Assembly (NCBI GenBank): GCA_044841755.1
Contig: JAXOFM010000006.1
Span: 1 to 64,000 of the forward strand
Direction: 5' to 3'
Length of the DNA: 64,000 bases
Source: CAZAPO01 sp044841755
GTDB taxonomy: Bacteria; Bacteroidota; Bacteroidia; Flavobacteriales; Flavobacteriaceae
Under the pieces are notes generated by a model. It did no database searches. It was not told the DNA's origin and saw nothing but the letters and a program-made list of their open reading frames with translations. The position numbers were made by a program, and so were the translations under genes. Shown here piece after piece: positions 42,839 through 51,605 of this stretch. Position 1 is the first letter of the stretch; each line of letters opens with the position of its first letter.

Positions 42839-43794
42839 TGAAAGTTGGAAAGTCAAAAATATCATACTTCAAAACGAAACGCCTTAATGTGTTTTTATTA
42901 TTTATTGTTTTGGCGTTACTTTTTTCAGTGCTTTCAAAGTTGTCTAACACCTATACCAGAACCTTCAAGTTTGCAATAGTACCTATTAATTTACCAGATG
43001 ATCATGTGGTCGTTTCTGATTCTACTGCGTATATGGATATTACCCTGACCACACATGGTTTTAAGCACGCTAAGTATTATTTAACTAATCCTAAAATTGA
43101 ACTTGATTTTAATGTTTTGGATAAGAGTAACACCCATTATAGCTGGATAGAATTAAAAGGGATGTCTAATATTAGAAAACAGTTTGATGCAGATATAAGC
43201 GTAGATAATATAAATCCTGATACTTTACAATTAAGGTATGATAAGAATTTTGTTAAGACTGTTCCTGTAAGATTAAATTCAAACATTACATATGCTACTG
43301 GATTTGATCTAACAGAACCCTTTAAGCTTGAACCTGATTCGATTAAAATTATAGGTCCTAAAGTTGTTATTGACAGTATAAATGAATTTGAGACAAATAG
43401 CTTTAAGTTAGAGCATGTTAATTTTAATATAAACGAGCAGATTGATCTAGTAAATCCTTTTAAAAATAATGAGGTAAAACTGTCAACTCACTCGGTTATT
43501 GTTTCTGGAAGTGTAGAAAAATTTACAGAGGGAGAAGTGGCTGTACCTATTTCTGTAGTTAATATACCAGAAGGTGTTAATGTGAATTTCTATCCTAAAA
43601 CCGCTTCGGTGATTTTTTACACGAGCCTTAATAATTATAAAAATATTACAACCAGTAGCTTTATTGTTGAGTGTGACTATAGTTTACTTAACAATGAAAC
43701 TACATTTTTGTCTCCAAGAATTGTTAAACAACCAGATTTTGTGAAGTCGGTTAGACTTAATGTTAAACAAGTGGAATTTATTTTAACGCAGTGA
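42838..43794 (+). CDS. YbbR-like domain protein (CdaR type)
   Basis: A 318-residue membrane-anchored protein: one N-terminal transmembrane helix (about 18-35), then extracytoplasmic YbbR-type beta modules with repeated proline-rich strands (FVKTVPVRLNSNITYATGFDL, EPDSIKIIGPKVVIDSI, EVAVPISVVNIPEGVNVNFYPKTASVIF). In Firmicutes such proteins (CdaR) regulate the diadenylate cyclase CdaA, but no cyclase gene is in this window, so that role is not shown here. Coupled upstream to the glycosyltransferase (TAATG) and followed by coaE 2 bases later. Confidence 0.87.
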   Translation: MKVGKSKISYFKTKRLNVFLLFIVLALLFSVLSKLSNTYTRTFKFAIVPINLPDDHVVVSDSTAYMDITLTTHGFKHAKYYLTNPKIELDFNVLDKSNTHYSWIELKGMSNIRKQFDADISVDNINPDTLQLRYDKNFVKTVPVRLNSNITYATGFDLTEPFKLEPDSIKIIGPKVVIDSINEFETNSFKLEHVNFNINEQIDLVNPFKNNEVKLSTHSVIVSGSVEKFTEGEVAVPISVVNIPEGVNVNFYPKTASVIFYTSLNNYKNITTSSFIVECDYSLLNNETTFLSPRIVKQPDFVKSVRLNVKQVEFILTQ

Positions 43795-43796
43795 AC

Positions 43797-44387
43797 ATGT
43801 GTAAAGTTGTAGGATTAACAGGAGGAATTGGAAGTGGTAAAACTACTGTGGCTAAAATGTTTGAAGAGTTGGGTGTGCCAATATATATTGCAGATATTGA
43901 GGCAAAAAAACTGATTAATAGGTCTAAGATTATTAAGAGAAAACTAATTGTTCTTTTTGGAGATGAAGCTTATGTAGATAATAAAATTAATAGAGTATTT
44001 GTTGCTGGTCAGATATTTAATAACAAAGATCTTCTTAGTAGAATGAATCAAATTGTCCACCCAAAAGTTGCTTCACATTTTAAGAGGTGGTTGAAAAAAC
44101 ATAATTCACCTTTTGTCATAAAAGAAGCTGCTATTTTGTTCGAAAATGGAAGCTATAAGGATTTGGATGCTATAATAACTGTCACAGCACCCATTGAAGA
44201 AAGAATTAAACGAGTGACCAAACGTGACAACTCAACTAAAGAAAAGGTTTTGGCTGTTATGAGAAATCAATGGGATGATAAGAAAAAGGTAGAACTTTCA
44301 GATTATGTTATAAACAATACAACTCTTGAAAAAACTCAAGAACAAGTATTAAAAATTCACGAAGATATCCTTAAAAAATTCGGTTAG
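43797..44387 (+). CDS. coaE: Dephospho-CoA kinase
   Basis: Phosphorylates the 3'-OH of dephospho-CoA, the last step of coenzyme A synthesis; coaBC of the same pathway is at 35381. It has 196 residues from ATG 43797 (MCKVVGLTGG). Walker A is GLTGGIGSGKTT, with IYIADIEAKKL following, then VHPKV, EAAILFENG, and ITVTAPIEERIKRVTKRD. A GTG at 43791 also opens the frame, but it overlaps the YbbR stop codon and adds only two residues, so I prefer the ATG. Confidence 0.95.
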   Translation: MCKVVGLTGGIGSGKTTVAKMFEELGVPIYIADIEAKKLINRSKIIKRKLIVLFGDEAYVDNKINRVFVAGQIFNNKDLLSRMNQIVHPKVASHFKRWLKKHNSPFVIKEAAILFENGSYKDLDAIITVTAPIEERIKRVTKRDNSTKEKVLAVMRNQWDDKKKVELSDYVINNTTLEKTQEQVLKIHEDILKKFG

Positions 44388-44452
44388 ACGACAAATTTTA
44401 ACATTTCTGTTAAGGTAAGGTTAAAGGCTATTCTTTCTAAATGTTAAAATGC

Positions 44453-44460
44453 TAATTTTG
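44453..44460 (+). promoter_or_regulatory. -7 promoter element of the kinase/regulator operon
   Basis: TAATTTTG, an exact TAnnTTTG match, ends 4 bases before the kinase ATG at 44465. A leaderless mRNA is likely. Confidence 0.6.
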
Positions 44461-44464
44461 AACG

Positions 44465-46039
44465 ATGAGTAAGAAGCTATTCATCTTTTTGGTAGTGTTA
44501 ATGAGCTTATCACTTGTAGGAATCATTTTCGTACAAGGATATTTCATTAATAAATCTTTTGAGAACGAAGAAGAACGGTTTTCATTAAGTGTACGTAGAG
44601 CACTTGCTTATACTTCTGAAAGGGTTTCAGAAATTGAGTATAACAAGTATGTTAATGAGCTTAATAAAATACTTTCTCAGGGAATTACTCCAGACACTAC
44701 AGCTCTAAGAAATATTAGAGTTTATAAAGAGAATGATGAAGTAGGAGAACTCACGGTTTATAATACGGGAATTTTAGCTGAAAATTTTAAACTTCCCAAG
44801 CTCTCGCTCTTTGACATAAGTTTAGATAGCCTAAGTTTTAACAGGTATATAAGTTCAACAAGTACTCAGGTTTTTAGGAGTTTAGATGGCAATAACGATT
44901 TAACCATCTCTCCAGAAGAATCATTTGAAAAAGTAATAGCTCTTGATAGATTGACTAAAGCAATGTTTGAGGAGCAAATTAGAGAAGAAGCTAAAAGAAC
45001 ACTTATTCATCGTAGAGTTTCTAATAAGCTAATAACAAAACTTCTACAATTAAAGCTTGAGGAAGAAAATATAGATTTAGATTTTGAGTTTGCCATTTAC
45101 CATAATGATCTAGCTACAAAAGTACAGTCTGAAAACTTTGAAATCGATAAGTCATTAACAACAGGTGTACCTATGTTCTTGGATAATGATGACGAAAGCG
45201 AATATATGCTTTATGTTAATTTTCCAGAAAGAAATAAATATATATTCTCCTCAATATTAGGGATGACATTTTTATCTGTAATATTTACGATTGTAATTAT
45301 TATTGCCTTTTCAAGTGCTTTATATCAATTAATCAAGCAACGTCGAATATCACAAATAAAGACCGACTTCATTAATAATATGACGCACGAATTCAAAACT
45401 CCAATAGCAACCATAAATCTTGCTCTTGATGCCATAAGAAATCCTAAAATTATTGCCGATGAAGATAAGGTGAAGCGTTACTTAGGAATGATAAAGGATG
45501 AGAATAAGCGAATGCATGCACAAGTTGAAAATGTGCTTAGAATATCTAAACTTGAAAGAAACGAACTAAATATTAGTAAGGAGAGAGTGAAGTTGCACGA
45601 CCTTGTAAGAGATGCGATAACGCACATAGAATTAATTGTGGAAAACCGGAATGGCTATGTAAAAGGTCATTTAGAAGCACAAAATTCTGAGGTCTTAGCC
45701 AATGAAACTCACTTTACTAACGTTATAGTGAATATGTTGGACAATGCAGTAAAGTATTCCAACGATGAACCAAAAATTGATGTATTTACAGAAAATGTTG
45801 GAAATAACATTCTGTTAAAAATAAAAGATCAAGGTAACGGTATGTCAAAAGCCGTTCAAAAAAGGGTGTTCGAGAAATTTTATAGAGAACACACTGGTGA
45901 TGTTCATAACGTAAAAGGCCATGGTTTAGGTTTGGCTTACGTTAAAAGAATAGTAGATGATCATCAAGGTCATGTAAGTGTAGAAAGTGAAAAGGGAAAA
46001 GGTAGCACGTTTATAATTAAGCTGCCATTAATATCATAA
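44465..46039 (+). CDS. Sensor histidine kinase, RprX-like
   Basis: A 524-residue membrane sensor: TM1 at about 5-27, a large extracytoplasmic region (28-260), TM2 at about 261-287, then the kinase core. The phospho-acceptor is H308 in NNMTHEFKTPIATINLALDAI. The ATP-binding domain has the N box NMLDNAVKYSND, G1 IKDQGNGMS, the F box and G2 GHGLGLAYVKRI. The signal is unknown. It is followed 8 bases later by its response regulator. The arrangement resembles the Bacteroidota RprX/RprY pair, a comparison from memory. Confidence 0.92.
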   Translation: MSKKLFIFLVVLMSLSLVGIIFVQGYFINKSFENEEERFSLSVRRALAYTSERVSEIEYNKYVNELNKILSQGITPDTTALRNIRVYKENDEVGELTVYNTGILAENFKLPKLSLFDISLDSLSFNRYISSTSTQVFRSLDGNNDLTISPEESFEKVIALDRLTKAMFEEQIREEAKRTLIHRRVSNKLITKLLQLKLEEENIDLDFEFAIYHNDLATKVQSENFEIDKSLTTGVPMFLDNDDESEYMLYVNFPERNKYIFSSILGMTFLSVIFTIVIIIAFSSALYQLIKQRRISQIKTDFINNMTHEFKTPIATINLALDAIRNPKIIADEDKVKRYLGMIKDENKRMHAQVENVLRISKLERNELNISKERVKLHDLVRDAITHIELIVENRNGYVKGHLEAQNSEVLANETHFTNVIVNMLDNAVKYSNDEPKIDVFTENVGNNILLKIKDQGNGMSKAVQKRVFEKFYREHTGDVHNVKGHGLGLAYVKRIVDDHQGHVSVESEKGKGSTFIIKLPLIS

Positions 46040-46047
46040 TTATAGTT

Positions 46048-46758
46048 ATGGAAGAACAAAACAAGAAAATACTTTTAGTTGAAGACGATCCAAACTTCGG
46101 AACCGTTTTAAAAGACTATTTAACAATGAATGATTACGATGTTGTTCATGCCAAAAATGGTATGGAAGGCTTCGAAAAGTTTAAAAAAGACGATTACGAT
46201 CTATGTATATTAGATGTAATGATGCCTTATAAGGATGGATTTACATTGGCTAAAGAAATTAGAGAAAAGAATACTGATGTTCCTATTATTTTCTTGACAG
46301 CAAAAGCAATGAAAGAAGATGTCTTAAAAGGATATAAAGTAGGTGCAGATGATTACCTAAACAAACCTTTTGATAGCGAAGTGCTTTTAATGAAAATTAA
46401 AGCTATTATGCAGCGTAAGACTACTGATAGTGTTGCAGATAGCAAGCAGTTTGAGTTTAAAATTGGGGAGTTTGATTTAAATTCTAAATTAAGATTTTTA
46501 AGATATAAAGGAGGAGAACCTACCAAACTTTCTCCAAAAGAAAATGAATTGTTACGTCTGTTAGCACTTCATGAAAACGATTTAATGCCTCGTGAATTAG
46601 CCCTAACCAAGATTTGGAGAGATGATAATTACTTCACTTCTCGTAGTATGGATGTATATATTGCTAAGCTTCGAAAATATTTAAAAGTAGACGAGAACGT
46701 AGAAATTTTAAATATTCATGGTGAAGGATTTAGGTTAGTGGTAAACCAGAAAGCTTAA
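46048..46758 (+). CDS. Response regulator, OmpR/PhoB type
   Basis: A 236-residue partner of the kinase just upstream. The receiver domain (1-120) has the acidic pair D13/D14 (LVEDDPN), phospho-acceptor D56 (CILDVMMP), T84 (FLTAKA) and K106 (LNKPFDSE). The winged-helix DNA-binding domain (about 140-236) has LSPKENELLRLLALHEN, SRSMDVYIAKLRKYL and IHGEGFRLV. RprY-like by context. It probably controls envelope-stress or energy genes, but no target site is evident here. A clear terminator follows. Confidence 0.95.
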   Translation: MEEQNKKILLVEDDPNFGTVLKDYLTMNDYDVVHAKNGMEGFEKFKKDDYDLCILDVMMPYKDGFTLAKEIREKNTDVPIIFLTAKAMKEDVLKGYKVGADDYLNKPFDSEVLLMKIKAIMQRKTTDSVADSKQFEFKIGEFDLNSKLRFLRYKGGEPTKLSPKENELLRLLALHENDLMPRELALTKIWRDDNYFTSRSMDVYIAKLRKYLKVDENVEILNIHGEGFRLVVNQKA

Positions 46759-46786
46759 CTTGATATTATTTTAAGTAGTTAATTAT

Positions 46787-46815
46787 AAAACCAGCCGTTT
46801 GGCTGGTTTTCTTTT
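46787..46815 (+). terminator. Terminator of the two-component operon
   Basis: AAAACCAGCC (46787-46796) pairs with GGCTGGTTTT (46801-46810), loop GTTT, then CTTTTT. It lies 28 bases past the response-regulator stop. Confidence 0.9.
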
Positions 46816-46874
46816 TCACATCAGGACTAAGATCAAGCAATAAATAAGGATATAAGGATAGAACCTTAGATATT

Positions 46875-47786
46875 CTATGACGTCATTTGTAATTTGATTT
46901 TATCAGTAATTAGTTTAAAATCAGATTGAAAATCAAACCACATAATTTCTTCGTTTTTCGTGAACCAAGTTAATTGTCTTTTAGCAAATCGCCTCGTATT
47001 TTTCTTTATTTCAGAAATGGCAAATTCTAATGTCCATTCACCATCAAAATATTTAAATAGTTCTTTATAGCCAACGGTATTTAATGCGTTTAAGTGTTTA
47101 AATTCATACAATCTTTTCGCTTCTTCAAGTTGCCCATTTTCAATCATATGATCAACACGTAGATTAATTCTGTCATAAATAATATCTCTATCGGCAGTAA
47201 GACCAACATAAATAGGAATAAAAGCTCTAGAAATAGTTCTTTTGTTTAAAAATGAAGAGTAAGGTTTGTTAGTTCCTACGCAAATTTCAAGAGCTCTGAT
47301 TAAACGATGAGGATTTTGAATATCTATACTTTTATAAGTTTCTTGGTCTAATTTTTTTAATTGAGATTGGAGCACTTGAATCCCTTCATTTTTTAATCTA
47401 GAATTAAGGTGTTCTCTAATAACAGGATCTACTTTTGGAAAATCGTCAAGTCCATGTATAATGGCATCAACATATAAACCTGAACCGCCAACCATAACAA
47501 CAGCATCTGTTTTTTGAAATAGGCTGTCTAAGCACGTCAAGGCTTCTTTTTCAAAGTGACCTACGCTGTAATCTTCATGAATAGATTTGTGATGAATAAA
47601 ATGATGTGTTGCTTGATTGAGCTCTTCGATAGTAGGAGCAGCTGTACCAATTTCCATTTCTTTAAAAAACTGCCTTGAATCTGCCGAAATAATTTCGGTA
47701 TTAAAGTATTGAGCAAGTTTTATACTAAGCGAAGTTTTGCCAATTGCAGTAGGACCAACAACGGTAATAAGATATTTATTCTTCAT
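46875..47786 (-). CDS. miaA: tRNA dimethylallyltransferase MiaA
   Basis: Adds an isopentenyl group to A37 of tRNAs that read codons starting with U. It has 303 residues. Walker A is GPTAIGKTSLS (11-21) and the substrate loops are ISADSRQFFKEMEIGTA and VMVGGSGLYVDAIIHGLDDFP. NPHRLIRALEIC, VGYKELF and RRFAKRQLTWF follow. Its ATG lies inside the end of the ion channel gene (11-base overlap), so it is translationally coupled and last in a six-gene minus-strand operon. Confidence 0.96.
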   Translation of the reverse strand: MKNKYLITVVGPTAIGKTSLSIKLAQYFNTEIISADSRQFFKEMEIGTAAPTIEELNQATHHFIHHKSIHEDYSVGHFEKEALTCLDSLFQKTDAVVMVGGSGLYVDAIIHGLDDFPKVDPVIREHLNSRLKNEGIQVLQSQLKKLDQETYKSIDIQNPHRLIRALEICVGTNKPYSSFLNKRTISRAFIPIYVGLTADRDIIYDRINLRVDHMIENGQLEEAKRLYEFKHLNALNTVGYKELFKYFDGEWTLEFAISEIKKNTRRFAKRQLTWFTKNEEIMWFDFQSDFKLITDKIKLQMTS

Positions 47787-48612
47787 TTAAAAGTTCTCCA
47801 CAGCTATAGCAATACTCTGCATTATCTCTATGTGATTCAGCCATGCAATGAGGGCAAGATTGCGTGTTAGTCTGCACTTTATGCTTTTTAATTTTGGTCA
47901 TTTCGGCGGTTACAATGCCAGTTGGAACTGCAATAATTGCATAACCCATTAACATTATAAATGAGGCAATGAACTGTCCTAAAGCTGTGGCTGGAGCAAT
48001 ATCACCATAACCAACAGTCGTGAGTGTTACAATCGCCCAATAAACACTTCTTGGAATGCTTGTAAAACCACTTTCGCTTCCACTTTCAACTAAATACATA
48101 ATGGTGCCAAGAATGATACATAGAATAAATACGAATAGCATAAAGATCAATATTTTGGCTCTACTTAATGCTAATGCTCTTGTAAGATTTGTTGATTCCC
48201 CAATATATCTGGCTAGTTTCAAAATTCTAAATACTCTTAGTAATCTTAGTGCTCTTAGTGCCACTAATGATTGCGAACCTGCTAAAAGTAGAGAAACATA
48301 CTTTGGAATAGTTGCTAATAAATCTATGATACCATAAAAACTAAAGATATATTTGAAGGGCTTTTTAACAGTAATAATTCGAGCAATATATTCGATACTA
48401 AATAAAATTGTGATGACCCATTCGGCAACATTTAGAAAGTCATGATACTTTTGATCGATGTACTGCACACTCTCAAGCATCACAAAAACAATACTTGCAA
48501 TAATTACAATGAACAGAATGATATTAAATATACGACCTGCTGGAGTGTCCGCTTCATAAAGAATTTCATGAAGTTTAAAACGCCAGCTATGTTTTTTATT
48601 ATCACTCACCAT
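47776..48612 (-). CDS. Voltage-gated potassium channel-like protein with C-terminal zinc ribbon
   Basis: A 278-residue six-helix ion transporter of the voltage-gated cation channel superfamily. S1 starts near residue 29. S4 is ALRALRLLRVFRILKLARY (119-137 region) with regularly spaced Arg (R120, R123, R126, R129, R135). The pore helix and filter TTVGYGD (198-204) are of the K+ type. The C-terminal tail ends in four Cys, C253-x2-C256 and C268-x2-C271, a small zinc ribbon. It overlaps miaA by 11 bases. Its physiological role is unknown. Confidence 0.9.
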   Translation of the reverse strand: MVSDNKKHSWRFKLHEILYEADTPAGRIFNIILFIVIIASIVFVMLESVQYIDQKYHDFLNVAEWVITILFSIEYIARIITVKKPFKYIFSFYGIIDLLATIPKYVSLLLAGSQSLVALRALRLLRVFRILKLARYIGESTNLTRALALSRAKILIFMLFVFILCIILGTIMYLVESGSESGFTSIPRSVYWAIVTLTTVGYGDIAPATALGQFIASFIMLMGYAIIAVPTGIVTAEMTKIKKHKVQTNTQSCPHCMAESHRDNAEYCYSCGELLNEE

Positions 48613-48638
48613 ATGCTCTATAAATGTAATGAAAAGTT

Positions 48639-50021
48639 CTATATACTTTTAGAAGAATCTAAGTGTACTATTTTGAGTTGTTTTCGTTTTTTTCTTAAAT
48701 AGGTTTGAATGATATGTTGAGAGTCTCTATTATGTTGCATTGGTGTAATAATAGATTGTAGTATCTCCAAATTATTTATTTGATAGTTTAAATTATAAAA
48801 TCCTAAACCTTTAAACTGGCCATTTTCTATAAGTATAGCAGATCGTTCATCAACTGCTCTTCCACGATCGATAATAACCATATGCTGGTTTTCAAACATA
48901 TGATAATCAATTATTTGCTGTATTCTAGGATTGTAGTCATCAAAAGACTCCTCTTCAATACAGGCACCATAGCATTGTTTAATAGTATAGTTAAAACAAT
49001 TGCTTTTAGTATTATGTAGTCCAGTTAGTTTTTGACATAAATTATGCTCCTCAGCTAATTTGATCATAAATTGTTTAGCACTTCTTCCGTTTGAGAAAGT
49101 TGTAATCGGATTAGCTTTTCCGTTAACTTGAGATACCTTAAGGTTTATGTAACCATTGTTATCTTCAAAACTAAATAACCCGTGAGTGAATTTAGATCGT
49201 TTTAAAGCTCGATTAAAGTAAGGTCTTATTTGTTTGATTTCTTCACTCTCTTTGAGCAGTGCTACTAACTCGCTTCCTGTTTCTTCATAAGTTACTGCAA
49301 CAACTTTGAGTTGCATTTTACGCTGTTTAGGACTGCTGCTAGTAAAGTGTTGATTTACTCGTCTTTTTATATTCTTGCTTTTTCCAACATAAACAACTTC
49401 ACCATTGGCATCATGCATATAATAAACTCCTGTAATAGAAGGTAGTGAATCTATGATGTCTAGTAGCCTAGGTTCCATTTGATGTTTAGGCTCTAATCTA
49501 ATAGATTCTGAGATAATAGTTTTAGAAGTGTCTTTAGCAAGTAACATTTTAAATAATGTAACCGTTGCCTGCGCATCTCCGGCAGCTCTATGTCTATCAC
49601 TTACAGGAATACCTAAAGATCTTGTTAACTTACCAAGACTATAGGAGTCCTTACCTGGAATTAATTGTTTTGATAGCTCAACGGTGCAAAGGGTTTCCTT
49701 GCTAAAATCAAACCCAAGTCTTTTAAACTCTGTACGGAGAATCCTGTAATCAAATTGTGCATTATGAGCAACAATTATGCAATCTTGTGTAATCTCTACT
49801 ATACGTTTTGCTATTTCATAAAACTTAGGAGCATTTCGCAACATGTTATTATTGATACCCGTAAGATTAACAACAAAGGGTTGTATTTCACGCTCTGGAT
49901 TTACCAAAGAAATAAACTGATCTACAACTTCGTGGCCGTCATATTTATAGATGGCAATTTCAGTAACACCTTCTTCGTTGTACTTTCCTCCAGTGGTCTC
50001 TATGTCTACTATTGCGTAAAT
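48639..50021 (-). CDS. DnaQ-type 3'-5' exonuclease fused to GIY-YIG nuclease, no standard start codon
   Basis: A two-domain nuclease of about 461 residues. The DEDDh exonuclease has motif I D6-I-E8 (YAIVDIETTGG), motif II HNAQFDY with D91, motif III H144...D149. The GIY-YIG domain, as in UvrC/Cho, begins near residue 190 with GVYYM ... VVYVGKSKNIKRR. DNA repair is the likely role. The start is odd: between the in-frame TAG upstream of 50021 and residue 38 there is no ATG, GTG or TTG. The first standard codon, TTG 49907, would remove motif I and kill the exonuclease. I propose ATT 50021 (ATT TAC GCA ATA GTA GAC), or ATT 50039, which overlaps the YggS stop. Confidence 0.85.
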   Translation of the reverse strand: MYAIVDIETTGGKYNEEGVTEIAIYKYDGHEVVDQFISLVNPEREIQPFVVNLTGINNNMLRNAPKFYEIAKRIVEITQDCIIVAHNAQFDYRILRTEFKRLGFDFSKETLCTVELSKQLIPGKDSYSLGKLTRSLGIPVSDRHRAAGDAQATVTLFKMLLAKDTSKTIISESIRLEPKHQMEPRLLDIIDSLPSITGVYYMHDANGEVVYVGKSKNIKRRVNQHFTSSSPKQRKMQLKVVAVTYEETGSELVALLKESEEIKQIRPYFNRALKRSKFTHGLFSFEDNNGYINLKVSQVNGKANPITTFSNGRSAKQFMIKLAEEHNLCQKLTGLHNTKSNCFNYTIKQCYGACIEEESFDDYNPRIQQIIDYHMFENQHMVIIDRGRAVDERSAILIENGQFKGLGFYNLNYQINNLEILQSIITPMQHNRDSQHIIQTYLRKKRKQLKIVHLDSSKSI

Positions 50022-50032
50022 ACTACTTTTAG

Positions 50033-50704
50033 TTAAAATGTATAATCCCTTGCTCCAAAAATACTACTACCAACTCTCACCATAGTACTTCCACATTCAA
50101 TTGCCAATTGAAAATCACCACTCATACCCATTGAGATAGTTCTTAATTCGCAGTTTTCAGTTTTTATTTCTTGCAGCTGGTCAAAAGCTTGTTTAAGATG
50201 AGTAAACTCTTTTTTTAACTGACCTTGATTGTTGGTGAAAGTTGCCATTCCCATTAACCCAACAATTTTAATATTCTCTAGAGATTTAAATTCTTCAGAC
50301 GTTAAAATTGTATTAGCTTCATCTGGAGCCATCCCAAATTTTGAGTCTTCTGCAGCTATCTTGATTTGGAGCAAGCAATTGATTGTTCTATCATGCTTTA
50401 AAGCTTGCTTGTTTATTTCTTTCAATAATTTAAAATTGTCCACACCATGAATTAAACTCACAAAATCAGCCATATACTTAACCTTGTTTCGTTGTACATG
50501 ACCTATCATATGCCACTCAACATCTTCAGGCATTTGAGGTTTTTTTTCAACCATTTCCTGAATCTTGTTTTCTCCAAAAATGCGCTGACCAGCATTATAT
50601 GCTTTCATAAGGTCATTCACTGGTTTGGTCTTTGAAACTGCAACCAACGTAACATGCTCAGGTAATTGAGACTTAATATGGCTTAGATTATTGGATATAC
50701 TCAT
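50033..50704 (-). CDS. YggS family pyridoxal-phosphate protein
   Basis: A 223-residue PLP-binding TIM-barrel protein of the YggS/PLPBP family, involved in PLP homeostasis. The lysine that holds PLP is K25 in LVAVSKTKPV. Other signatures are FGENKIQEMVEK, WHMIGHVQRNK, CLLQIKIAAEDSKFGM, LRTISMGMSGDFQLAIECGSTMVRVGSSIFGARDY. Its last bases (TTTTAA) overlap the second possible ATT start of the nuclease gene. Seven bases separate it from the dehydrogenase gene upstream. Confidence 0.94.
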   Translation of the reverse strand: MSISNNLSHIKSQLPEHVTLVAVSKTKPVNDLMKAYNAGQRIFGENKIQEMVEKKPQMPEDVEWHMIGHVQRNKVKYMADFVSLIHGVDNFKLLKEINKQALKHDRTINCLLQIKIAAEDSKFGMAPDEANTILTSEEFKSLENIKIVGLMGMATFTNNQGQLKKEFTHLKQAFDQLQEIKTENCELRTISMGMSGDFQLAIECGSTMVRVGSSIFGARDYTF

Positions 50705-50710
50705 GAATAA

Positions 50711-51598
50711 CTAAGCAAATTGTTTTGCGACTTTTTCAGCCTTTCTACTTTCAGAATAGTCATAAAAGCCTTCGCCAGATTTTACTCCCAGTTTCCCAGC
50801 TCTTACCATATTAACAAGCAGCGGGCAAGGAGCATATTTAGTGTTTTTAAAGCCTTCATACATTACATTAAGAATTGATAAACATACATCTAGTCCTATA
50901 AAATCTGCTAGCTGTAAAGGTCCCATTGGATGTGCCATCCCAAGTTTCATGACGGTGTCAATCTCAGAAACACCAGCAACACCATTATACAATGTTTCAA
51001 TAGATTCATTAAGCATTGGCATTAAAATTCTGTTAGCTACAAAACCTGGATAGTCATTAACTTCTACCGGAACTTTACCAAGAGTTCTAGACATTTCCAT
51101 AATAGTATTAGTAACTTCGTCACTTGTGCTGTAGCCTCTAATAATTTCAACCAATTTCATGATTGGAACAGGGTTCATAAAGTGCATGCCAATAACCTTA
51201 TCTGGTCTTGAAGTAGCTGCTGCAATTTGAGTAATCGAAATAGATGAAGTGTTAGTAGCTAGAATAGTCTCTTCCGAACAGTCTTCGTCAAGTTGCGTGA
51301 ATATTTTAAGTTTTAGATCTACATTTTCTGTAGCAGCTTCTATAACTAAGCTAGTGTCTTTTACGCCTTCAGTAATACTAGTAAACGTAGTTATATTGTT
51401 AAGCGTTTCCTCTTTATTAGCTTCGGTAATTTTTTCTTTAGCTACCATTCTATCTAAATTTTTAGAGATAGTAGCTATTCCTTTTGTAAGAGCAGTTTCA
51501 CTAATATCAATTAGTTGCACCTTAAATCCGCTTTGTGCAAATGTATGAGCGATACCATTTCCCATAGTACCAGCGCCTATTACTGCAACATTCTTCAT
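50711..51598 (-). CDS. 3-hydroxyacyl-CoA dehydrogenase family protein
   Basis: A 295-residue NAD-dependent dehydrogenase of the 3-hydroxybutyryl-CoA type. The Rossmann fold is VAVIGAGTMGNGIAHTF (4-20), the catalytic region is GMHFMNPVPIMKLVEI (about 137-152, catalytic His in HFMNP) and the C-terminal helical domain has DYPGFVANRILMPMLNE and GMAHPMGPLQLADFIGLD. It oxidises 3-hydroxyacyl-CoA in fatty-acid or butyrate-type metabolism. No thiolase or enoyl-CoA hydratase is nearby. It is 7 bases after the Gfo/Idh gene in the same operon. Confidence 0.93.
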   Translation of the reverse strand: MKNVAVIGAGTMGNGIAHTFAQSGFKVQLIDISETALTKGIATISKNLDRMVAKEKITEANKEETLNNITTFTSITEGVKDTSLVIEAATENVDLKLKIFTQLDEDCSEETILATNTSSISITQIAAATSRPDKVIGMHFMNPVPIMKLVEIIRGYSTSDEVTNTIMEMSRTLGKVPVEVNDYPGFVANRILMPMLNESIETLYNGVAGVSEIDTVMKLGMAHPMGPLQLADFIGLDVCLSILNVMYEGFKNTKYAPCPLLVNMVRAGKLGVKSGEGFYDYSESRKAEKVAKQFA

Positions 51599-51605
51599 AT
51601 ATTTT

